Numbered from the stretch's first letter, positions 15,937-23,403 are shown. The stretch is 23,699 bases of DNA from JBAZOJ01 sp041648755 (GCA_041648755.1 JBAZOJ010000025.1:1-23699); one strand, 5' to 3'. Translations and numbers: made by a program. The notes: a model not told the origin generated them from the sequence alone.

Positions 15937-17805
15937 ATGAGACAACGCGTGCGTCTGGCCGCTCTGGTTCTGTTTGCGGTTTTTGCCGTGTCGCTTTCCA
16001 TTGCTTGCGGTGGTGGCGGGGGAACTGTAACTACCTCGCTCTCGCCGAGTCCTACGCCAACGCCCACGCCGCTTGCCCTTGCAGGCGATTGGCGCATGCC
16101 GTACGGTGCGAAGGTTGACGGAGTTCCATCATCATCGTATCTGTATCTGAAATTTGCAGACGACGGAGATCTTGTGTCCGAGCACTCGTCGCTTACATAC
16201 CCCCGGACAACATCCGGGAGTTTCTCGCTTACAAACGCTGTCACACATGTCTATACGGGCAGTTTCACGTATTGGGCGTCGGGGATGGACGGGCCGTACA
16301 CGATGAGCGGCACGATCACAGTTCTTTCCGGCTCAACAGCCACTTTCCTGGAATCATCAAAGACGGACTCTTCGATATCCGGCATTACAATGACCCGCAT
16401 GCCAGGGATCAGCGATCAGGCTGGCGACTATATCGTTGATGCCAAGCGGCTCCTCGGGGAATCCGACGAGTACATAGTAGAGAAGATTACCGTAATGCAC
16501 CTTGCAGCCGATGGTGATTTCACGTTCGATTCAGAGCCTGATTCCGCAGGTACTTCGCAGTTCTTCAGGGGAGCCTGGTTCTTCGGCACGCAGCCGGTTT
16601 ATGAAGGAGAAACGCAGATCGGCGCTGTGCAGTTGTACTTCTCGACTGCCTCTGGAAAGATCGATTCCACGGCCACAACCTGGGCAACCGGAACATACAG
16701 ATTCTCAACGGATTTTGACGATCACGACGGGATAGCGACGGTCTACCGCGCGACCGGTATGGCCTATACTATGGCGGACTTCGCTCATCCCTGGTCTGCT
16801 GTCCATCTGGACAGGGGCGATGGCAGCGTGAGCCAGGTCACGGGCATTGTCATCCAGAGCGATGGCGATATCGACCCCATCCCCGGGACGGATGTCCTGG
16901 GTGGAACCCTGACAATCAACGATGCAGCCACCGGGAAGTTCACGATGAGCCTTACAATCGATGAAGGCGGTGGAGATACGCATGTCACGACTATGTCCGG
17001 CATGATCAGCCCCTCACTTGCCTATGGCACCACAATCGAAGTTGACACCGAGACTGAGGAAATAACCGCTGAAATATACATTTTCCGTGCCGACATGCCC
17101 GGCTGGAACTATTCGCTGAGAGAAGGCTGGTGGTGCACGAGCCCCACCGACAGGGTCAACGTTACGATGGAAGACTACAGCGACCAGGATATGCCGTTAT
17201 CCGTGATGACCGGCCATTGCGGGAGCGACGGCATTTTCGATATCCTTCCCGATCTGGGCGATACTTCGGCGGAAGCCAGCATCATAATGCTTGATGCTAA
17301 CACATATTCGATTATGTTGCGGGCGGATTCGCCAGGCGGGTCTTACTTGTACTGGGTCGTCGGTACATTCCTTCAACCTGCTGTTGGAACCGGGAACGCC
17401 TACGCTCTTGTGCAGATTGACACTGGAATGCAGGGAGAAGGCGAGCAGACTGCCGCAATGGTCAGGTTCCTGCCGACGAACACACCAATCAGCTACTTCA
17501 CGGGCTCCTACTCAGTGCTTTCCGCGGTAGTCGGGTTCGATGTCGAGTCCGCTGTTGTGGCAGTGTCTGGAACGGATCTGACCTTCACCTTCGTTGGAGG
17601 TGACATCGGCGACATCCCGGTGACCTACACAACCGAATGGGATGAGACCATCCCGTTCATGTTCAGGCTGTATACAATGATCGATACAACGCAGACCTAC
17701 CTGCCGGGCCTGTTCTTCCTTACCCCGAGCGAAATGTCGCTGTTCAATGGGCAGTTCAGGTTCTCGGACAACGAACTGCTCTGGGGTATCATGTTGGCTG
17801 ACTGA
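15937..17805 (+). CDS. 622-residue lipoprotein with tandem beta-rich modules
   Basis: The start is supported by GGAGGG (15927-15932), 4 nt upstream. The signal peptide is residues 1-23, with lipobox LSIAC, lipidated Cys24, five Gly and a Ser/Thr/Pro tether to about residue 48. The mature part reads as repeated modules of about 110 residues. They open with AGDW (49-52) and AGDY, contain an ADDGDL/AADGDF-like strand turn, and close with GxITV strands, giving a lipocalin-like or DUF-type beta-barrel feel. No enzyme motif was found. Lipobox and tether match the lipoprotein at the left end of the window, so both are probably exported to the same face of the envelope. It has its own strong promoter and terminator, so it is monocistronic and probably well expressed. 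Function unknown. Confidence 0.8.
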   Translation: MRQRVRLAALVLFAVFAVSLSIACGGGGGTVTTSLSPSPTPTPTPLALAGDWRMPYGAKVDGVPSSSYLYLKFADDGDLVSEHSSLTYPRTTSGSFSLTNAVTHVYTGSFTYWASGMDGPYTMSGTITVLSGSTATFLESSKTDSSISGITMTRMPGISDQAGDYIVDAKRLLGESDEYIVEKITVMHLAADGDFTFDSEPDSAGTSQFFRGAWFFGTQPVYEGETQIGAVQLYFSTASGKIDSTATTWATGTYRFSTDFDDHDGIATVYRATGMAYTMADFAHPWSAVHLDRGDGSVSQVTGIVIQSDGDIDPIPGTDVLGGTLTINDAATGKFTMSLTIDEGGGDTHVTTMSGMISPSLAYGTTIEVDTETEEITAEIYIFRADMPGWNYSLREGWWCTSPTDRVNVTMEDYSDQDMPLSVMTGHCGSDGIFDILPDLGDTSAEASIIMLDANTYSIMLRADSPGGSYLYWVVGTFLQPAVGTGNAYALVQIDTGMQGEGEQTAAMVRFLPTNTPISYFTGSYSVLSAVVGFDVESAVVAVSGTDLTFTFVGGDIGDIPVTYTTEWDETIPFMFRLYTMIDTTQTYLPGLFFLTPSEMSLFNGQFRFSDNELLWGIMLAD

Positions 17806-17837
17806 CCCGCGTTCTTAACGAATTGCTGACACAAAAC

Positions 17838-17870
17838 ACCCCCGCCCCTCGCAAGGCGGGGGTATTCTTT
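17838..17870 (+). terminator. Rho-independent terminator after the 622-residue lipoprotein gene
   Basis: A 9-bp GC stem, ACCCCCGCC (17838-17846) with GGCGGGGGT (17855-17863), an 8-nt loop and the tail ATTCTTT. Confidence 0.8.
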
Positions 17871-17895
17871 CCAGTAGGTTTTCAGGGAGTCGAGA

Positions 17896-18324
17896 ATGAG
17901 CGCACCCCGCAGCAAGGTTCTTTTTGTATGCACCGGCAACTCCGCTCGAAGCCAGATGGCCGAGGCGCTGCTGCGCACGATCGCAGGTGAACGCTACGAA
18001 GCGTTCAGCGCGGGCACCGAGCCTGCGGACGTACATCCGCTCACAATTCGCGTCCTGCAGGAGATCGGATGCGATACGTCGCCCCTCTACTCCAAGAGCC
18101 TTGACGCAATGCTGGCTGAAGCCTCCTATGACTTCATCATCACCGTGTGCGACCGCGCGGCCGAAACCTGCCCCGTGGTGATGGGTGGCGGAGCAAGAAT
18201 TCACTGGTCGTTCGAGGATCCCGCCGCGTTCGAAGGAACTGAAGATGAGAAGGTTGCACGGTTCAGAAGGATAAGGGACCTGGTGGAGAGTCGCATCCGT
18301 CGCTGGCTTACCGATGTGAAATAG
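17896..18324 (+). CDS. arsC: Arsenate reductase, thioredoxin-coupled (LMW-PTP fold)
   Basis: 142 residues. The P-loop is CTGNSARS at residues 12-19 (Cys12, Arg18, Ser19), as in low-molecular-weight tyrosine phosphatases and Staphylococcus-type ArsC. The redox pair Cys85 and Cys92 in VCDRAAETCP has the same 7-residue spacing as Cys82/Cys89 of the pI258 enzyme, which separates arsenate reductases from plain phosphatases. The general-acid Asp is in WSFEDP (104-109, Asp108). The enzyme reduces arsenate to arsenite in the cytosol with thioredoxin. An AGGGAG site lies 7 nt or so upstream. No ArsR, ArsB or Acr3 gene is next to it; the next gene is an MFS transporter 49 bp downstream. Confidence 0.9.
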   Translation: MSAPRSKVLFVCTGNSARSQMAEALLRTIAGERYEAFSAGTEPADVHPLTIRVLQEIGCDTSPLYSKSLDAMLAEASYDFIITVCDRAAETCPVVMGGGARIHWSFEDPAAFEGTEDEKVARFRRIRDLVESRIRRWLTDVK

Positions 18325-18373
18325 TGCTTCTGCGCTGGAAATATCCGGCAAATGGCTATGCTTGCCCCATACG

Positions 18374-19591
18374 ATGAACAAGACTTCCTCTGACGCTGAC
18401 AGCTCAGTATTTACGCCCGGCGCAGTGACGCCCAAGGTTCCGCTCTGGACCTCGGATTTCGTCCTTCTGACCCTCGCCAACTTCGTGACTTTCCTTGGCT
18501 TCTACTGCCTGATACCCGTAATGCCCAAGTTTGCCGAGAGTCTCGGCGCCAATGAAAACATGATTGGCCTGATCATCGGGGCATTCTCGATCTCTGCCCT
18601 GTTTGTTCGGCCGTTCACCGGTAACCTTGTGGACCGGGGCAACAGGCGGCTGGTGTTGATCGTGGCGATGAGCCTGTTCTCCCTTTCCTTTGTTTCCTAC
18701 GCATACGCAGAGTCTTTCAACGCCCTGCTGATCCTGCGGCTCGTTCACGGCATCTCGTGGGGAGTCCTCGGCACCACTCTTGCCACTTTCGCGGCGGATA
18801 TCGTGCCCGCGCCACGGCGGGGGGAGGGGCTCGGATTCTACGGAATGGCGTCGAGCGTTGCGATGACCCTCGGTCCCACTATCGGAGTGATGGCGCTCTT
18901 TGCAGGCTCGTATGCATTTGCCTTCGCTGCGGCGGGCGCTATCGTGTGGATGGGAATGGTCTTCAGTGCGCTCGTGAAAATTCCAGCCGCGCAGGGCAGG
19001 GGCTCGCAGGCGGAGACCGGCTGGCGAAGGTTCATAGAAGTCAGGGCAATCCCACTTGCGCTGCTGCTGTTTTTCAGCGCGTTTATGTACAGCGGGATCA
19101 TCTCATTCATCCCGTTGTATGCCGAGCAGTTCGGGCTCGGGTCAAGCGCTCTGTTTTTTGCTGTCTTCGCGGGGGGAGTGCTTCTGTCCCGGCCGTTTTC
19201 CGGCAGGCTGTTCGACCGGCTGGGCGAGAACATAATCATCCCGCCGGGTCTGCTGGCGATGTGCGCCTGCGTCCTTCTTTTGGGGATAACGCAGGAGAAG
19301 GCCTGGTATCTGGTGGCGGCTACACTCGGAGGCATCGGCTTCGGTACGGTCTCTCCGGCATACCAGGCGATGGCGATAAACCGCGTCGAGCCCCGCAGGC
19401 GTGGGGCTGCAAACGCCACACTCATAACGGCAATGGATCTCGGCATCGGGATCGGTTCGATCACCCTCGGCGTGGTCGCGGGATTCTTCGACTACCGCTC
19501 GATGTTCATTGTCTCCTCGCTGTCAGGTGTCGCCGCGCTGGCCTACTTCTGGCACATCATCAAGCCCAATCCAAAGGAGCGGCTGGGGTAG
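18374..19591 (+). CDS. MFS transporter next to arsC
   Basis: 405 residues from ATG 18374; TTG 18362 is in frame but lacks a ribosome site, and ATG 18374 has no clear one either. About 12 hydrophobic helices are visible. The loop after TM2 carries GNLVDRGNRRL (MFS motif A), and the second half has the matching GRLFDRLGE. TM1 ends in LIPVMPKF. It resembles the YfcJ/YhhS-like or arabinose-efflux type of MFS exporters. It lies 49 bp after arsC on the same strand, so a role in arsenic export is possible but not shown. It is clearly different from the MFS protein at 2721. The first hydrophilic stretch (1-24) is rich in Ser/Thr/Asp. Confidence 0.82.
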   Translation: MNKTSSDADSSVFTPGAVTPKVPLWTSDFVLLTLANFVTFLGFYCLIPVMPKFAESLGANENMIGLIIGAFSISALFVRPFTGNLVDRGNRRLVLIVAMSLFSLSFVSYAYAESFNALLILRLVHGISWGVLGTTLATFAADIVPAPRRGEGLGFYGMASSVAMTLGPTIGVMALFAGSYAFAFAAAGAIVWMGMVFSALVKIPAAQGRGSQAETGWRRFIEVRAIPLALLLFFSAFMYSGIISFIPLYAEQFGLGSSALFFAVFAGGVLLSRPFSGRLFDRLGENIIIPPGLLAMCACVLLLGITQEKAWYLVAATLGGIGFGTVSPAYQAMAINRVEPRRRGAANATLITAMDLGIGIGSITLGVVAGFFDYRSMFIVSSLSGVAALAYFWHIIKPNPKERLG

Positions 19592-20253
19592 CTGCGGAAT
19601 TGCTGATTGATGATTGATGAATGATGAATAGGAGGAAGCCAGGCGGAGGTCGAGCCAGGAGCAGGCAAAGGACATCTCACCCACAGGGTCATCCACCGCT
19701 GCATACAGCGGCGGCAGACGCGAAGCCGCGAAGTCGCGAAGGGCAGCCAAGTTCCTTTGCGTGGCCGGAGAGGCGGAGAAGACGGGAGGACAAGAGTTTT
19801 ACCGCAGGGTCCGCAGAGGTACGCAGAGGGTAGGAAATACCTTGATTTACGAGGCCCAGTAAGAGTAGCCAATATGGGTTCGGAGGAAGCCGCCGCTAAG
19901 GAAAAGCCTTTAACCCGTCACCCTTCAAGGGGATACTGGGTAGGAGCGCCGCGCGCCCGCGCGGCATTGGCTGTTGGCCTTCAAAGTAAACGCGACCGTC
20001 CCGGCGCGTTCTTTGCTCGGGCTGCTGGCTCAACGCTACGGCCGACGGACGACAGCCGACAGCCGACGGACAAAATCAGCCCCACCCTCTTGGCTGCCTT
20101 CTTACCTCCGGTCTCCAGCCTGGCTTTGCCATTCATCATTCATCATTCATCAATCCGCATTCATCAATCTCCGAAACGCCTGGCCTCAATGGCTGTTGGT
20201 CGCCCCCGGCGCGCCTTCAAGCGAGAACTGGGCATTCGCCCGGAAAACTCCTC
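19592..20253. repeat. Non-coding repeat region downstream of the MFS gene
   Basis: No gene is supported here. It begins with a TGATTGATGA/TGATGAAT cluster (19604-19629) and ends with the inverted cluster ATTCATCATTCATCATTCAT (20131-20150), extended to 20169. Between them lie copy A of the long repeat (19673-19942), a GC-rich palindromic stretch (GCGCCGCGCGCCCGCGCGGC, around 19946-19965) and a (CGACAGC)-type low-complexity stretch near 20039-20071. Open frames across it give low-complexity translations typical of repeat DNA. Confidence 0.7.
19673..19942 (+). repeat. Long dispersed repeat, copy A
   Basis: It is in direct orientation to copy B at 22814-23106. By eye, 19673-19725 matches 22814-22866 at 51 of 53 positions, and 19861-19942 matches 23025-23106 at 80 of 82. 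The first block holds a hairpin CCGCTG-CATA-CAGCGG (19696-19711). The central part carries three short units beginning CGCAG (19803, 19812, 19822). Confidence 0.9.
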
Positions 20254-22662
20254 CTACTCCACCACCACCTTGACTGCCAGGGCAACTGACCGGTACGGAG
20301 CACCGTCGAAGATTTGATCCACATACTCACCACGAGCCGCTTGCTCGAACTGCTCCCTTGTCCAATCCCACACATCGTTGCCGTTGCCAAACGGGCCGTT
20401 ATCGGGACCGCCGTGGTCAGTTGTGTGGTCGCGGCCGAACAACTCGTCGAAGTCCCACACCGCATCAGCAAGAATAATAATCCAGTACTCACCGGGCTCG
20501 GCAGGAGCGGATACATCGAGGTTCATTTTCGCCACGGCTTCGCCCGGTTTGAGATTGCGGAACACTTGGACCCGGTAGCTCCTGTCCCAAGATATTGTTC
20601 CGCCAATTGGCAGAATCGCTATCGCGGGGCCGCGCCGGTCGACCAACACGGTCATTGTCCCCGTCAGTCTCTCGCCTCGTCTGACGCGCACTACCGGCGA
20701 AGGCAGAGCGTAGTCAATGCCGTTCACCTGCAATGCGTCGAGCGTTAGACGCGAGCCGTACAGCGGGGGCATCTGCAATTCCGCGCCATACAGTGCCACC
20801 GAGTGCTCGAAGCCAGTGGAGATCCTGCCGACCTTTGACACAGCCATCACCCTGATCGGGGTGTCTCGGTCAATCACTGATGAATCGCCGAGTTGGGAAT
20901 ACGTGTTTCGGCCCCAGGCCCAAAGTGTGCCGCTCTTGTCCAGGGCCAGCGTGTGGTCCTTCTTTGTTGCGATATCGGCAATCCCGGCAAGGCTCGCGAT
21001 ACGAACGGGGGTGAGCGATGCCTGCGTCGCGCCGAGCCCCAACTGTCCTGACAGCCCCTCGCCCCACGCGTACACGGAGCCGTCGCCCGTGAGCGCGACC
21101 GAATGCAGGTCGCCGCCGCAGACCTTCAGGCAGTTGGCAATGCCGACAACAGGGGTCGGCCGGTTTCTGCCCGTATTCGATCCGTCGCCGAGTTGTCCGG
21201 CGGCGTTGTCGCCCCAGGCCCAGACCCTTCCTTCCGCATCAACGGCAAACGAAGCTCTGAGACCGGTACCGATGGTCCTTATTCCGGAGATCCCGGCGAC
21301 CTCGATCGGTGTGGCATTGTTGGCTATCGTACCGTCGCCAAGCTGCCCCTGCGCATTGGCTCCCCACGCGAATACGCGGCCGTCCCCGGCGAGAGCCAGG
21401 GAATGATCCCCGCCTGCCGAGATCGCCACTATCCTGGGAAGTCCCGATACCCTCACGGGCTTTAAGCTGTCAGCGCTCTTCGCGTTGCCGAGCTGTCCTT
21501 CCGTGCCTGCACCCCAGGCATATACAGATCCGTCTGCCATCAGGGCCAGTGAGTGCATATAGCCAGCACTGACTGCCTTTGCCTCTGCGAGCCCTTCGAC
21601 ACGCTGTGCCGTGGCATCGTGAGGAGCCACATCGCGACCGAGTTGGCCGCGCTGGTTATCGCCCCAACTGAATACCGATCCGTCGGCACCGATGGCCAGG
21701 TTGTGCATACTGCTTGAGATTTCGTCGTATGCCGCAGCAGGGATCATCACATCCGGCAGGTACCGCGCGGGTATTCCGCTCTGACCTGTGCCAAGCTGGC
21801 CGGCGAAGTTCGCTCCCCAAGTTGCGCAGGAGCCGGTAAAGTCCAGCGGAGTTGGCATGGCGGTCGCGGCAGGGGCGCTGCTCTTTACTATGGCCGGTTG
21901 GGTTCCGGAGTACAACACTGTCACGCAGAAAACGGCGACGAGTGCCGCCAGGAAAGCCAGCAGCAACAGGAAACCTGTCCTTGGTTTCGGCTTCGACGAG
22001 GCGCCAGGCTGTTTGGCTTGTTGTGCGGCTGAAGGCGAAGAGGACTTTGCAGGAGCCTGCGCACCTTCCAGAAGCGCAATCGGGATGGAGTAGATGGACG
22101 GGTAGGTGATTTCCCTGAGTTCGAGCAGCCTGCCAAGCTTCGCCTTGGCACGCTCCTTGGCCAGTCTGTAAGTTTCCCTGGATACGCCTGAGGCGAGGGA
22201 AGCATCGGTATCGGTGACACCGGCAAGCTCCATCGAAAGCATCTTGCGGTCTTCGGGATCGAGTTCCTCGAGCGCGGAGTAGATTGCGGCAAGGGCTTTC
22301 CTGCGCTCGTGGCCATCGCGGCCTTCGAAAGTGCTGTCCATAAGGCCTGCGTCCATGCCGGCCATTCGCGAGGAACGGCAGCGCTCGGCCCGGTGGGCGT
22401 CCACTGCCTTGTGGACTGCGACGTGGTAAAGAAATCCGAGGTTCATTTTCGGGACAGAAGCGTTTCGGGTTGCGACCCACTTTTCCCATAGTGCGGAATA
22501 TGTCAGGTTCACGACCTCGTCGGCGTCGGCGCGGTTCTTGCACCACAGTAGCGCGATCTTGAGCACCTGTAGATTGGTGTCAGAATAAATCTCATCGAAG
22601 ATCGGCTCGGCCACAGCACGGTCGTCCGTGCGGAAAAACAATGCCAGTTTCTCATCGCTCAT
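20254..22662 (-). CDS. Putative transmembrane ECF-sigma-like factor fused to an RCC1 beta-propeller
   Basis: 802 residues from ATG 22662, preferred over TTG 22683 because AAGGGG lies 9 nt upstream. Residues about 10-95 resemble sigma70 region 2 (ADADEVVNLTYSALWEKW, 45-62; LGFLYHVAVHKAVDAHR, 75-91). Residues about 125-180 resemble region 4 with a helix-turn-helix (LEELDPEDRKMLSMEL, then VSRETYRLAKERAKAKLGRL). A Ser/Pro/Lys-rich linker leads to one membrane helix (230-251). Residues about 278-625 contain seven RCC1 repeats (seven WGxxxxGQLG/SQLG motifs). The last HSVAL strand would close the first blade, so it is a complete seven-bladed propeller outside the cytoplasm. Residues about 630-802 are an unassigned beta-rich domain with an Asp/Gly/Asn-rich loop (743-763). 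No anti-sigma gene adjoins. Likely role: transcription control by an extracytoplasmic signal; ligand and targets unknown. Confidence 0.85.
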   Translation of the reverse strand: MSDEKLALFFRTDDRAVAEPIFDEIYSDTNLQVLKIALLWCKNRADADEVVNLTYSALWEKWVATRNASVPKMNLGFLYHVAVHKAVDAHRAERCRSSRMAGMDAGLMDSTFEGRDGHERRKALAAIYSALEELDPEDRKMLSMELAGVTDTDASLASGVSRETYRLAKERAKAKLGRLLELREITYPSIYSIPIALLEGAQAPAKSSSPSAAQQAKQPGASSKPKPRTGFLLLLAFLAALVAVFCVTVLYSGTQPAIVKSSAPAATAMPTPLDFTGSCATWGANFAGQLGTGQSGIPARYLPDVMIPAAAYDEISSSMHNLAIGADGSVFSWGDNQRGQLGRDVAPHDATAQRVEGLAEAKAVSAGYMHSLALMADGSVYAWGAGTEGQLGNAKSADSLKPVRVSGLPRIVAISAGGDHSLALAGDGRVFAWGANAQGQLGDGTIANNATPIEVAGISGIRTIGTGLRASFAVDAEGRVWAWGDNAAGQLGDGSNTGRNRPTPVVGIANCLKVCGGDLHSVALTGDGSVYAWGEGLSGQLGLGATQASLTPVRIASLAGIADIATKKDHTLALDKSGTLWAWGRNTYSQLGDSSVIDRDTPIRVMAVSKVGRISTGFEHSVALYGAELQMPPLYGSRLTLDALQVNGIDYALPSPVVRVRRGERLTGTMTVLVDRRGPAIAILPIGGTISWDRSYRVQVFRNLKPGEAVAKMNLDVSAPAEPGEYWIIILADAVWDFDELFGRDHTTDHGGPDNGPFGNGNDVWDWTREQFEQAARGEYVDQIFDGAPYRSVALAVKVVVE

Positions 22663-22735
22663 GTAGCGAATCCCCTTATTCAAGCCATTATCTGCTGCCG
22701 CCTATTGCCAATTCCGGGTGTCTCTCATGCGGTTT

Positions 22736-22749
22736 TGTTAATGATAACA
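22736..22749. promoter_or_regulatory. Palindrome upstream of the sigma-RCC1 gene, candidate operator
   Basis: TGTTA-ATGA-TAACA is a perfect inverted repeat, about 75 bp upstream of the minus-strand start at 22662. It is AT-rich in a GC-rich setting. No well-spaced -35/-10 pair was found; TTGGCA and GATAAT on the minus strand are only 13 nt apart. Confidence 0.3.
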
Positions 22750-22813
22750 GGATGTCTTCTTAATGCAACCACGGAGAAGAGACCGAAGACCGTAGGCCGT
22801 TTCGGGCGAAATC

Positions 22814-23106
22814 CATCTCACGCACAGGGTCATCCACCGCTGCAAACAGCGGCGGCAGACGCGAAGGCGTACCCAGTATCCCCCTGAAAGGTGACGATGC
22901 CGCGAAGGAAGAGAATGTGGATTGCGAGGCCCAAGAGCCGGAGAAGACGAGCGGAAGAGGGTTTTACCACAGAGGACACAGAGGTTCACAGAGGGTAGGA
23001 AAAACCTTGAATTGCGAGGCCCGGAAGAGTAGCCAATATGGGTTCGGAGGAAGCCGCCGCTAAGGAAAAGCCTTTACCCCGTCACCCTTCAGGGGGATAC
23101 TGGGTA
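22814..23106 (+). repeat. Long dispersed repeat, copy B
   Basis: Direct copy of the repeat at 19673-19942. It carries three CACAGAGG units (22968, 22977, 22987) with the same 9- and 10-nt spacing as the variant units of copy A. It has an extra 36-bp segment (22860-22895) that is the reverse complement, with one mismatch, of 23081-23116. Confidence 0.9.
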
Positions 23107-23346
23107 CGCCTTCGCGTGAGACGGCTTTTCCGTTCGACTTGGCTCACGGCCTATCGGCTCTTCTGCTTCGAGTCCTCCGTAACTTCATAGAAGGAGGATG
23201 GCCACGCACCAACTCTCTCCAATTCTCTCCGCGTCTCCGCGCCTCCGCGTGAGAATGGCTGCTACTCTTTGTTCGTGTATTTGACTCGTGCCTTGCGGCC
23301 TCGCCGCCGAAGCGGTCGTGGTAAAAGCACATCTCCACTTCGCTTC

Positions 23347-23374
23347 TTGCGCTGAAAGCGCTAAAGAGTACAAT
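23347..23374 (+). promoter_or_regulatory. Promoter of the 23404 gene with a palindrome between -35 and -10
   Basis: TTGCGC (23347-23352), a 16-nt spacer, and TACAAT (23369-23374). The palindrome GCGCT-GAA-AGCGC (23349-23361) overlaps the -35 and spacer, a position where a repressor would block RNA polymerase. Confidence 0.5.
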
Positions 23375-23403
23375 TGCCCCCGGCTTTGCCGAAAGGAAAT
23401 CGG

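Larger units (their letters stand above)
22663..23403. repeat. Non-coding repeat region upstream of the sigma-RCC1 gene
   Basis: About 740 bp without a supported gene. It holds the 5' region of the minus-strand sigma-RCC1 gene, a TGTTA-TAACA palindrome, repeat copy B (22814-23106), a triple CTCCGCG tandem (23227, 23235, 23243, period 8) and the promoter of the 23404 gene. Confidence 0.7.

Noticed and set aside
18335..18362. CTGGAA and TATGCT as a promoter giving a near-leaderless MFS message
   Set aside because: Only three of six -35 positions match; not strong enough to list.
19757..20317. 186-residue plus-strand open frame across the repeat region
   Set aside because: Its translation consists of repeat sequence and low-complexity parts (such as ALPFIIHHSS from the ATTCATC cluster) and runs into the end of the minus-strand gene. 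There is no ribosome site or family match.
20717..21406. 229-residue plus-strand frame and other plus-strand frames in 20.3-22.5 kb
   Set aside because: Antisense to the RCC1 repeats; the repeated Ser/Pro-rich translation reflects the repeat structure of the real gene.
21656..22546. 296-residue minus-strand frame overlapping the sigma-RCC1 gene
   Set aside because: Out-of-frame shadow; the sigma-RCC1 frame alone carries consistent domain motifs over its whole length, so no frameshift is needed.
19592..23403. CRISPR array or IS element in the repeat-rich right end
   Set aside because: Repeats are not evenly spaced with unique spacers, and no transposase, integrase or Cas gene is present.
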